Part shown: positions 8,756 through 16,227 of the stretch, piece after piece
Position numbering within the stretch: the first letter of the stretch is position 1
How the letters are laid out: each line of letters starts with the position of its first letter
Assembly: GCA_949752745.1 (NCBI GenBank)
Contig: OX457031.1
Coordinates: 47,387,257 to 47,451,256, forward strand
Direction: 5' to 3'
From: Protula sp. h YS-2021
Lineage: Eukaryota > Annelida > Polychaeta > Sabellida > Serpulidae
DNA length: 64,000 nucleotides
Position numbers and translations under genes: made by a program
Notes under the pieces: generated by a model
The model's database searches: none
The model's input: only the letters and a program-made list of their open reading frames with translations
Told to the model about the DNA's origin: nothing

Positions 8756-9856
8756 ATGTCGACGTGGAAAGACTACCTAACCAATATTTATTTTAAACCT
8801 GGTCAACCCGGGGCATTTGCTGGTCCATACAAACTTTATCACATATTAAGAAAACATGATCAACCAGTCACTCATTCGCAAGTGAAGAAATGGTTACAGG
8901 ATCAAGATGCCTTCAGTTTACTACAACCTGTAAAATACAGGTTTAAAAGGCAACGTGTCATTACGCGTGGAATTGATGACATGTGGGATATTGATTTAGC
9001 TGACATGGGAAACATAGCTCCATATAATGATGACACCCGTTTTTTGTTGGTTGTCATTGATGTGTTTTCCAAATATTTATGGGTGCAACCAATGCCTAAT
9101 AAATCACATACGAGTGTCATAGAAACCTTTCAAAAGATTTTTCATGAAACACAACGAAGACCACGAACTCTAAGGTCAGACAAAGGAACTGAATTTAAAA
9201 ACAGATGGGTAAAAGCTTTTATGAAGAAGGAGGGAATACATGCCTATACGACAAAGAATGAAACCAAAGCCAACTTTGCTGAGAGAGTCATTCGTACTCT
9301 AAAGGGAATGATGTATCGATATTTCCTACATAATCAAACGTATCGATATATGGACATCCTTCCAGACTTAGTGTATAATTACAACCATAGACCACATGGC
9401 TCCCTCCCTAATAAGTATGCTCCTGCAGATATTCGTAAAGACAACGAATCGAAAGTGTGGAAGTATATGTATGTAGACAAATTGAAATTAAAACCAAAGA
9501 AGAAAAAACCCTACAAATTTAAAATTGGTGATCAGGTTCGCATTTCTCACATGAAATATGTATTTCAACGGGATTATCATATAAAGTGGACGCAAGAAGT
9601 GTTCATTATCACACATCGTTGTAAGAAGCAAGGAATACACTTGTATCGTGTGAAAGACTTTTTAGATGAAGATATTGATGGACATTTTTATGAAGAAGAA
9701 CTGCAGAAAGTGACAAAAGATATTGAATCAGTCTACAGAATTGAAAAGGTCTTGAAAACACGAAGAAGACGAGGTGTTAAAGAATTATTTGTGAAGTGGT
9801 TAGGTTGGCCAAAGAAGTTTAACAGTTGGGTGAAAGAAACAGATATTCGAAAATGA
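8756..9856 (+). CDS. INT: Polinton integrase (RVE) with C-terminal chromodomain
   Basis: 366 residues. This is a retroviral-type DDE integrase that would insert the element into chromosomal DNA. Catalytic residues are seen at D78 or D80 (MWDIDLAD), D142 (RSDKGTEF) and E176 (NFAERVIR), with 33 residues between the last two. An SH3-like DNA-binding region follows (about 255-310; KIGDQVRI). The chromodomain spans 327-366 (YRIEKVL, then FVKWLGWP, SWV) and could steer integration to modified chromatin. The gene ends in ATGA, where the ATPase start overlaps its stop. Intact. Confidence 0.95.
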   Translation: MSTWKDYLTNIYFKPGQPGAFAGPYKLYHILRKHDQPVTHSQVKKWLQDQDAFSLLQPVKYRFKRQRVITRGIDDMWDIDLADMGNIAPYNDDTRFLLVVIDVFSKYLWVQPMPNKSHTSVIETFQKIFHETQRRPRTLRSDKGTEFKNRWVKAFMKKEGIHAYTTKNETKANFAERVIRTLKGMMYRYFLHNQTYRYMDILPDLVYNYNHRPHGSLPNKYAPADIRKDNESKVWKYMYVDKLKLKPKKKKPYKFKIGDQVRISHMKYVFQRDYHIKWTQEVFIITHRCKKQGIHLYRVKDFLDEDIDGHFYEEELQKVTKDIESVYRIEKVLKTRRRRGVKELFVKWLGWPKKFNSWVKETDIRK

Positions 9857-10512
9857 AGCATCCATTCACGTGTTTGGTCTCTGGACCTACAGGCAGTGGT
9901 AAAACTTCTCTAGTTAGAGAAATTCTAGAACAAAAGTTAATTAAACCCTCTCCAAAAACCATTTTATGGCTCTATGCAGCAGATCAGCCTTTATACAAGG
10001 GAATGAAGGGTGTGGAATTTTACCAAGGCATTCCAGATGACATTGAAGAGCGTTTTAACCCGAAAAAGCCAAACTTACTCATCATTGATGACTTAATGAC
10101 CAAATGTCATAGTGATGAGCGAATGACACGTCTATTTAGTGTTGGCAGCAGTCATCAAAATCTAAGCATTATTTTTATTGTGCATAATTTATTCCATCAT
10201 GGTAGAGAAATGCGAAATATTAGTTTGAATACACATTACATCATTCTGTTTAAAAATCCTAGAGACAGTCAACAAATAAGTACATTAGCGCGACAAATGT
10301 ATCCTGGAAAATCTCAGTTTCTCATAGAAGCCTATCAAGATGCTACCAGCAAACCTCATGGCTATTTATTCATTGATTTGAAGCCGAAGACGAATGATCA
10401 ACTACGTATTCGTACAGGCATTTTACCAAAAGATACACATTACGTCTATGTTGATAAGGTGGCGTATGAACAAGAACCAAGTCACTTAACCATTCGCAGC
10501 CAAGATGTCTAA
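9853..10512 (+). CDS. ATP: Packaging ATPase (HerA/FtsK superfamily)
   Basis: 219 residues from the ATG that overlaps the integrase stop; an upstream in-frame start at 9826 would lie inside the integrase gene and is less likely. Walker A is GPTGSGKTS (11-19) and Walker B is LLIIDD (75-80). Size and motifs match the genome-packaging ATPases of Polintons, adenoviruses and related double-jelly-roll viruses. It would pump element DNA into capsids. The final codons overlap the next gene at 10505. Intact. Confidence 0.93.
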   Translation: MKHPFTCLVSGPTGSGKTSLVREILEQKLIKPSPKTILWLYAADQPLYKGMKGVEFYQGIPDDIEERFNPKKPNLLIIDDLMTKCHSDERMTRLFSVGSSHQNLSIIFIVHNLFHHGREMRNISLNTHYIILFKNPRDSQQISTLARQMYPGKSQFLIEAYQDATSKPHGYLFIDLKPKTNDQLRIRTGILPKDTHYVYVDKVAYEQEPSHLTIRSQDV

Positions 10513-10831
10513 ACGTATTCAAGCGAATCAACCTTTTCTTCACTTGCTCGCACGCAGCGGGCCTAAACGACGTAAATCCTTGCTACAACAAGCTACTAAG
10601 GAGGAATTAACTAGCTTGTTTGAAATTTGTTTGAATATATTGCGAGGGCATTTACCCTTAAGCTCAAAAAGGTATAAGGTATTCAAGCGTGAACGTCATA
10701 CCCTACGTGCACTAGCAGATAAGAAGATATCACTTCGAAGAAAAAAGAAGTTGGTTAATCAGAAAGGAGGATTCATTGGAGCTATTGCTAAATTTGCATT
10801 ACCCTTGTTAGCTCAGTTGCTGTTAAAATGA
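10505..10831 (+). CDS. Small basic virion-core-like protein
   Basis: 108 residues, strongly basic in the middle (SKRYKVFKRERH, LRRKKK), then QKGGF and a hydrophobic tail (GAIAKFALPLLAQLLLK) that would form an amphipathic helix. Basic plus membrane-active tails are typical of the small core proteins seen in Polinton and adintovirus elements; by analogy they bind DNA or disturb membranes. QKGG|F resembles a maturation-protease site, and a similar QVGG|E occurs in the protein at 12428. Overlaps both neighbours by a few bases. No named domain. Confidence 0.75.
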   Translation: MSKRIQANQPFLHLLARSGPKRRKSLLQQATKEELTSLFEICLNILRGHLPLSSKRYKVFKRERHTLRALADKKISLRRKKKLVNQKGGFIGAIAKFALPLLAQLLLK

Positions 10832-11418
10832 AACATACTATGAAAATGGTCCTCATTCCTGAATATGAATATAAAATGTTGTTAGAAAAGAAGGGAAAAG
10901 ATGGTGAAATCAAAACGAAAGTGAATAAACTTTTACGTGGGAAACGAACTCGTGAAAAGGCAATAGAAATGTCTCAAGTTCTTGGCCGTCATTTACGAAC
11001 AATTCAGTCGCAACAACAGCGACAAAAGTCTGTTACATCATCCAAAGCAGAAAAATCAGAAAAGTCTCAACAGTTTCTAAGCCATTTTCAACCTATTTAT
11101 CATGTAAAACTAACACAACTTCTAGCAGAACTTAAGAAATATGGTACGAGATGGACAGATAAAAATGAACTTGTTTTAAAAACGGGTACTGTCATTACAA
11201 ATTCCAACATTATTGATTTGCTGAAAGAAGCATTGGTTGCTACAAGAAGAAAAGAACAACGAGAACCACCGCATGGTTGGAAGCAGTTTATTGAGGAAAT
11301 TGTAGATGCTAATATTCCAAAAACTGTTTTTGGCAAAAAGACAACTCGTGAAGATATTACAAAAGAGCAACAACAACGTCAACAAAGATTGTTTCCAGAA
11401 GGATGGGAAACTTTTTAA
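10828..11418 (+). CDS. Conserved Polinton protein of unknown function
   Basis: 196 residues. The first 95 are basic and rich in Gln, Lys and Ser. Residues about 95-140 form a folded segment (KLTQLLAELKKYG, then NSNIIDLLKEAL), followed by PPHGWKQFIEEI and a charged C-terminus. The order and look match a protein often found between ATPase and minor capsid protein in Polintons, but I cannot name its function. The start overlaps the preceding stop (ATGA) and the end overlaps the next gene at 11403. Confidence 0.75.
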   Translation: MKHTMKMVLIPEYEYKMLLEKKGKDGEIKTKVNKLLRGKRTREKAIEMSQVLGRHLRTIQSQQQRQKSVTSSKAEKSEKSQQFLSHFQPIYHVKLTQLLAELKKYGTRWTDKNELVLKTGTVITNSNIIDLLKEALVATRRKEQREPPHGWKQFIEEIVDANIPKTVFGKKTTREDITKEQQQRQQRLFPEGWETF

Positions 11419-11612
11419 CATGGATTAAAGAGCTATGGTGCTGTTGTTGTAAAGAAAATGGAAATAAAAATACTATTCCTGTAAAAATTAGGTGTGTTAG
11501 TGCTTGTTGTCAGGGAGAAGTAGTAGATACCAATTTAGATCATGTAGATAGCAATTTAGACAATAATGTAGACAGCAATGTAGAAAGTGAGGATGAAGAG
11601 TGTCAAACATGA
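11403..11612 (+). CDS. Tiny protein with N-myristoylation and palmitoylation signature
   Basis: 69 residues, starting inside the last codons of the preceding gene. The N-terminus is MGNFLT, matching Gly2 with Ser/Thr6 for N-myristoylation. It is followed by Trp7, then Trp12 and four consecutive cysteines (13-16), a typical palmitoylation cluster, and by two more Cys pairs or singles. The C-terminal half is acidic with a three-fold repeat of VD-x-N (VDTNLDHVDSNLDNNVDSN). Double acylation would anchor it to a membrane. No homologue is known to me. Confidence 0.6.
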   Translation: MGNFLTWIKELWCCCCKENGNKNTIPVKIRCVSACCQGEVVDTNLDHVDSNLDNNVDSNVESEDEECQT

Positions 11613-11666
11613 AGTAATGTATATACACATCTAGTCTATCTACATCACATAAACGATTTAGCTGTC

Positions 11667-12431
11667 ATGGAGTCAACAAGTTTTTACATTACTTTACCCA
11701 GCAATGCTAGTATGAACTATTATCCCAACAACAAGACTTCGAATTATCAAATTCGTATGCCTCGAACCATCTATCTGAACGGAAAATATGAAGTGGCATT
11801 AGCTGAAATTCAATATCCACATACATGGACAACCATGAGACATGGAATGGACTATTCTATTCAGTATCGACAACAACCACTGAATGATATTGTTCTTGGC
11901 ACAATCAATATTCCTTATGGTTACTACAGATCCATACAAGAAATATGTCATGCAGTCAATGAAGAAGCAACTAATTCTATGAAAGATGACCTTAAAGAAG
12001 GTATTCGGATAAAGTATGATAAAATTAGACGACGCGTTTTTCTATATCTAAAATACGGCTTTGAAGTGTCATTCTCCACTGGATTAGCTGAGATTTTAGG
12101 ATTTATCCCAGATCAATGGTATACTGAAACGTGTACAGCTGAATATAAAGCTGATGTGAAACAGGGGTTTTATACACTTTATGTGTATTGTAGTATTTGT
12201 GAGCCACAAGTTGTTGGTGATTATTATGTTCCTTTGCTACGTTCTGTTGCAATACAAGGACATGATGGAGACATTATCATGAAAACTTATGGAGAACCTC
12301 ATTATGTTCCTGTAAACACATCCAAATTTGACGTGATAGAAATGAATATTAAGGATGACACAGACCATAATGTTCCATTTCAAACTGGGAAGGTGATCTG
12401 TAAACTTCATTTTCGACCAAAAGCATTATGA
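11667..12431 (+). CDS. Minor capsid (penton-like) protein
   Basis: 254 residues. The N-terminus (FYITLPSNASMNYYPNNKTS, then NYQIRMPRTIYL, YEVALAEIQYPHTW) is the hallmark of the single-jelly-roll minor capsid protein of Polintons, which would form capsid vertices. The spacer before it (11613-11666) contains a TATA-like tatatac, so it may begin its own transcript. Its stop overlaps the next start (ATGA at 12428). Intact. Confidence 0.85.
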   Translation: MESTSFYITLPSNASMNYYPNNKTSNYQIRMPRTIYLNGKYEVALAEIQYPHTWTTMRHGMDYSIQYRQQPLNDIVLGTINIPYGYYRSIQEICHAVNEEATNSMKDDLKEGIRIKYDKIRRRVFLYLKYGFEVSFSTGLAEILGFIPDQWYTETCTAEYKADVKQGFYTLYVYCSICEPQVVGDYYVPLLRSVAIQGHDGDIIMKTYGEPHYVPVNTSKFDVIEMNIKDDTDHNVPFQTGKVICKLHFRPKAL

Positions 12432-12784
12432 AAGCATACACACACAATCCATCTATTTATCGCAACCATTTTCTTCGTCAAGTGGGTGGAGAATTACCAG
12501 GATTTAAAGGAGCGCGAATACAATATGGAGATGGTATTGGTTCAATACTGGGATCATTGGCTCGAAAAGCTATTCCACTGCTTAAGACAGGGGCTAAAAT
12601 CGTTGCACCACATCTTAAAAGGGCTGCAAAAGATATCGCGAAAGATGTTACAGGTCGAGTAGCACAACGTATGTTTGGTGGTGGGTTACGAGGACAAAAG
12701 AGACCGAAACGAGCAAAACGTGTCAGAAGGCGAAAGGCAGCTAAACGGATAACATCAAAAAAACATAAGAAAGATATTTTTTAA
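12428..12784 (+). CDS. Basic virion-core protein with amphipathic helix
   Basis: 118 residues. A QVGG|E site-like sequence lies near residue 20. A long amphipathic stretch follows (GSILGSLARKAIPLLKTGAK and on to about residue 80). The tail is extremely basic (RPKRAKRVRRRKAAKR). This layout resembles adenovirus-type minor proteins that combine membrane lysis with DNA binding and are trimmed by the viral protease. The assignment is by architecture only. It lies between penton-like and major capsid genes, two bases before the latter. Confidence 0.75.
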   Translation: MKAYTHNPSIYRNHFLRQVGGELPGFKGARIQYGDGIGSILGSLARKAIPLLKTGAKIVAPHLKRAAKDIAKDVTGRVAQRMFGGGLRGQKRPKRAKRVRRRKAAKRITSKKHKKDIF

Positions 12785-12786
12785 TC

Positions 12787-14160
12787 ATGTCTTTAATTCA
12801 TAATCATTCTTGTGAATGTAGCCTTTCTCCATTAGAATGGTTTCACATACCACCAACGCAAACTGCTGTAGAAAAAAGTTATAATGTAGACTATCAACCA
12901 ATGACTACCATTAGAGAGGGTGCTCCAATAGAATTCTACATTCCTGCGAGTACCGAAGAATATCTAGATTTAAAGAACAGTAAACTCCATATTGTATGTC
13001 GCATTGTAAAGGCTGATGGTACACCGTGTGGTGTAGATGATAACGTGTCATGTATCAATGATTTGTTTAATGGGTTATGGTCCAATATTGAATTATTTCT
13101 AAATGATCGATTGGTATCACATAGTAACAATACCCATGGTTATACCAGCATCATATCTCATCTCATTCATGACTCGGAAGAAAGTCTCCATTCTGAGCGC
13201 TCTATGCGTCTCATCTATAAAGATACTGCCGGGTCAATGAATACTCATGAGGTGAAAAGACCTAATCATGAAAGATATGTATCAGGTTTTCATGTAAATA
13301 TTGAAGGTGGTGATATAGCTGAAACAGGAAATAATGGTTTACATAATCGCTATTTGTATACACGTCTAAGCCGTGAGTTTATGCTTACAGGTGGTTTAAG
13401 GGTAGATTTGTTTGAGCAGGATCGTTATCTTCCCAATGGTGTTAGTATGAAATTACGTTTACATAGACAAAAAGATGAATATGTATTAATGGCTGCAAAT
13501 AATGGTTTTAAAGTAGAAGTGAGAGAAGCGTTTTTAACCATTCGCAAAGTGAGGGTTAGTCCAGGTATTCAATTGGGACATGCAGATGCATTGATGAAAA
13601 GTCCTGCTAAGTTTATTGTTAATAGAAAAGAATGTAAAGTTTTAGCTATTCCAACTGGATTTCAATCTTTTGTGAAAGATAGCATCTTTTTAGGCCAATT
13701 ACCAAAACGTATTGTCATTGGAATGGTTCATAATGAATCCTTTGCTGGAACGGTATTGTGAAATCCATACAATTTTGAACATTTTAATCTTAACTTTATG
13801 CAGCTTTACTCTGATGGTGAACCAGTCCTATCCAAACCTCTCAAGCTTAATATAAATCAAGGCAAATATCTTGATGCTTTTGAAACTCTTTACAAATCTT
13901 TTGATAGATTGGATGGCGAGAAAAGTTCCATTATAAAACGGGAAGATTGGCCTAGAGGTTATTCTTTGTTTTCTTTTGACTTAACACCTGATTATGATGG
14001 TGCTGATCATTATGCCCTTATCAAACATGGGAATTTGAGACTAGAAATGAATTTTGCTGGTGCCTTGCAAAATACAGTCAATGTTATAGTGTATGCTGAA
14101 TTTGATAACATTGTTGAAATAAGTGCAAATCGTAGCATTCAATTCGACTACCAGTCATGA
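12787..14160 (+). pseudogene. Major capsid protein, interrupted by one in-frame TGA
   Basis: The frame runs from 12787 and stops at TGA 13759-13761, then stays open in the same phase to 14160, for a total span of 458 codons including the break. Position and size, and segments such as ERYVSGFHVN, IVIGMVHNESFAG and, after the break, NLRLEMNFAGALQNTVNVIV, match the double-jelly-roll major capsid protein of Polintons. Nothing is missing around the stop, so a single base change explains it; no frameshift is needed. Either this copy cannot make full-length capsid protein, or the stop is a sequencing error or is read through. Confidence 0.85.
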
Positions 14161-14594
14161 ACACGAAGCAGATAGAAGCCATCCTATCCCATGATGCCAC
14201 GACAAAAGACTTGTTTCAAGGTGTGTTTGCCATGGACCAGTTACCATCTTTACAACGCGGTGCCTATGTCATCAACACAGACGATCATGATGAGCCAGGA
14301 GAGCATTGGGTGGCAGTATATTATGACGAAGACCCTGCAGAATATTTTGACTCTTATGGACTTTTACCTATAGACAGTCGTTTGAATAAGTTTTTAAAGT
14401 TTAATTTCATTTATAATTCAGTTCCATTACAAACACCAATATCCTCTACATGTGGATTTTATTGTATATATTATATAATTCAAAGAGCTCGAGGACATAG
14501 TCCTTTTGAAATCATTGATGTATTAAGAAGAAGTGATGGTGATTTTGTTGTAAAGGATTTTGTATATAGACAGTATAAACCATTATTTTATTGA
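14157..14594 (+). CDS. PRO: Adenain-like cysteine protease
   Basis: 145 residues of the Ulp1/adenain clan. Catalytic residues by pattern: H50 (GEHWVAVYY), D65 (EYFDSYG), Q92 (PLQTP) and C99 (STCGFYC). The Gln-to-Cys spacing of seven fits adenain. It would process virion proteins during maturation. The start overlaps the capsid stop (ATGA). It is followed by AATAAA at 14661, which closes the rightward unit. Intact. Confidence 0.92.
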   Translation: MNTKQIEAILSHDATTKDLFQGVFAMDQLPSLQRGAYVINTDDHDEPGEHWVAVYYDEDPAEYFDSYGLLPIDSRLNKFLKFNFIYNSVPLQTPISSTCGFYCIYYIIQRARGHSPFEIIDVLRRSDGDFVVKDFVYRQYKPLFY

Positions 14595-14660
14595 TGTTGT
14601 ATTAGTTAAGTTGTATTAGTTAAGTTGTTGGTAATTGTGAATTGTATTATGAATATTGTA

Positions 14661-14666
14661 AATAAA
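14661..14666 (+). terminator. Poly(A) signal of rightward gene unit
   Basis: AATAAA lies 67 bases after the protease stop, with no other frame between it and the convergent unit. Confidence 0.6.
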
Positions 14667-14692
14667 CAAGACAGTTTTATACAACATTCTTT

Positions 14693-14698
14693 TTTATT
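14693..14698 (-). terminator. Poly(A) signal of leftward gene unit
   Basis: TTTATT on the + strand reads AATAAA on the minus strand, 47 bases past the stop of the last leftward gene (14745). The two signals sit 27 bases apart and face each other, so the transcripts would overlap slightly. Confidence 0.55.
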
Positions 14699-14744
14699 GT
14701 GTTATACATTATTTACATTTCAACAATTATTTTACATTGAATTT

Positions 14745-15143
14745 TTATTTTACAAATACATTCAATACATCAATAAACACATGCCATTCATACCAATCTA
14801 AATTAATATATGTATCATAGACATTACATTCACGTTTGTAAATGCTATGAAAACTAGCATAACACTGTCCACTACCAAACTTTATTATTTTAACATCTTC
14901 ATGTTCAGACAGTTTCAGTTCATATCCATGATCATTCATGTCAATGTTCATCACCATAACACACATGGGATGCGTCAGTTCAATGGACTTGGTGCCTCGC
15001 ATGAGTTGCACTCCTTCCTCTTTGAATTCAAGCGTTAGGTTCTTTCCAATCCAATGCTTGTAACAGAGCGTGCCATTCCACTGTGTTGAGGGTGATGTAG
15101 TCGTAGCATTTTGTAAGCTCGTCATATTGGCGAAATCGTACAA
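14745..15143 (-). CDS. PC4-like family member D
   Basis: 132 residues. A possible later start is Met7. It has two strand-rich halves. The second ends YINLDWYEWHVFIDVL, parallel to YITLNTVEWHALLQAL in the next protein upstream, where the PC4 fold would start its helix. It overlaps the gene at 15028-15378 by 116 bases in another frame. Function unknown; single-strand nucleic-acid binding is an inference from the shared pattern. Confidence 0.65.
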   Translation of the reverse strand: MYDFANMTSLQNATTTSPSTQWNGTLCYKHWIGKNLTLEFKEEGVQLMRGTKSIELTHPMCVMVMNIDMNDHGYELKLSEHEDVKIIKFGSGQCYASFHSIYKRECNVYDTYINLDWYEWHVFIDVLNVFVK

Positions 15144-15378
15144 ACACGTCTAAATAGTTCTCAGTCACACGCACTTCTAAATCCTCTGAGAGTTTCAGGA
15201 GAAAGCCAGGTATCCTCAGCTTCTCTAGATGGTCTTTCAACACAGATTGTTCGTCAGTTGATAGAATGATATACTTTCCAAAATGTTTTAGCACGATGTC
15301 ATCATATACGTTTCTCAGATATGAGAATCCATGCGTAATGGGTTCATATTCCGATAAAAAGTCTTCCATCTCGTTCAA
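15028..15378 (-). CDS. PC4-like family member C
   Basis: 116 residues. The layout is the same as for its neighbours: a first strand-rich unit (YIILSTDEQSVLKDHL) and a second one (VRVTENYLDVFVRF, then YITLNTVEWHALLQAL). Its last 116 bases overlap the next gene downstream. The start is 45 bases from the stop of member B. Likely a tandem duplicate. Confidence 0.65.
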   Translation of the reverse strand: MNEMEDFLSEYEPITHGFSYLRNVYDDIVLKHFGKYIILSTDEQSVLKDHLEKLRIPGFLLKLSEDLEVRVTENYLDVFVRFRQYDELTKCYDYITLNTVEWHALLQALDWKEPNA

Positions 15379-15423
15379 CAGTCAGATGAACTATGAGCTG
15401 TCTCCTTGTCTGCAAAGACGTTT

Positions 15424-15795
15424 TTATGCTCGCAAGATGGCGAAGAGTGGATGTTGTATCACTTCTAGGAATCGTAAGACTGCGCGCCAGTTCTTGATAT
15501 CAAAGATGATCAAATCTGTATATGGTGTATCTGGCACAACTCCCTTATAATCCTCTGGATAATCCTGTAAAAGATTTCTACAGATTTCTACACGTATGTT
15601 AGAATCATATTCAGCCACCGTCACTTCCACTTTATTTTCAAGTCTACGTTTAAACCCATGTTCAAGTGGTATGTTTTTAAAGTCTTTCCACACCTCAGGT
15701 TTAAACCGATGATAACTTGTCTGAGAACCTAGTATCACTTCATTCCTATCATTTACAGTAAGGTAAGCACCACGGTTCAGCATGAGTGCATTCAT
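15424..15795 (-). CDS. PC4-like family member B
   Basis: 123 residues, or 119 from Met5. It contains KVEVTVAEYDSNIRVEIC, a proline-containing turn, then LIIFDIKNWRAVLRFLE, the same strand-turn-helix order. It begins 12 bases from the stop of member A, with no visible promoter between, so it probably shares a transcript. Confidence 0.65.
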   Translation of the reverse strand: MNALMLNRGAYLTVNDRNEVILGSQTSYHRFKPEVWKDFKNIPLEHGFKRRLENKVEVTVAEYDSNIRVEICRNLLQDYPEDYKGVVPDTPYTDLIIFDIKNWRAVLRFLEVIQHPLFAILRA

Positions 15796-15807
15796 GTTTT
15801 TACCTTG

Positions 15808-16164
15808 TTATGAGCCGTCTTCTTGTCTGCGAAGCCTTTTATCCACTTCTTTCACCTGCTTCTTCAGCATTTTCAATTCAGGTATTGTCAGCAAAATTCC
15901 CTTTTTCGTAGGACGGTTTTTTCCAGTCCCCTCATCTCTCAGGTACTTGCGAATGTTTACCACTCCTTCATTGCTTTGTTTCATAATCTTGATATACTTT
16001 CCATTTCCTAGAGAAAGCATTCCATCCCACGACTGTGGTGTTGGTGCTGTCTCCACTTTCAATTTCTTGATGGTAGTGGTAGGATTTTTCACTTTTAAGT
16101 CTTTAACTGCATCTGCAAGAGTATCCATATCAGTTGTAGATCTCTTACGACATTCACGTTCCAT
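15808..16164 (-). CDS. PC4/p15-type single-strand-DNA-binding protein (member A)
   Basis: 118 residues. Residues 52-110 match the PC4 (transcriptional coactivator p15) core well: GKYIKIMKQSNEGVVNIRKY, then a Lys/Pro loop, then KKGILLTI and a charged helix (LKMLKKQVKEVDKRLRRQ). PC4 proteins dimerise and bind single-stranded DNA. In an element replicated by protein-primed strand displacement, an SSB role is the obvious hypothesis. A TATAAAAG box lies about 55 bases upstream. It is the first of four small leftward genes. Confidence 0.8.
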   Translation of the reverse strand: MERECRKRSTTDMDTLADAVKDLKVKNPTTTIKKLKVETAPTPQSWDGMLSLGNGKYIKIMKQSNEGVVNIRKYLRDEGTGKNRPTKKGILLTIPELKMLKKQVKEVDKRLRRQEDGS

Positions 16165-16219
16165 GTTAACACTTCAATGTTCACACCTCAAATAACTCTT
16201 CCGTTGGAGGACCTCCCCC

Positions 16220-16227
16220 CTTTTATA
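16220..16227 (-). promoter_or_regulatory. TATA box for the PC4-like gene cluster
   Basis: On the minus strand this reads TATAAAAG, followed by a G run. It lies 56-63 bases before the ATG at 16164 and overlaps the stop codon of the DNA polymerase gene (16223-16225). Confidence 0.55.

Noticed and set aside
12787..14160. Two separate capsid genes, or a frameshifted capsid gene
   Set aside because: The second part is in the same phase directly after the TGA, and the sequence on both sides belongs to one protein family, so a nonsense change is the simplest reading.
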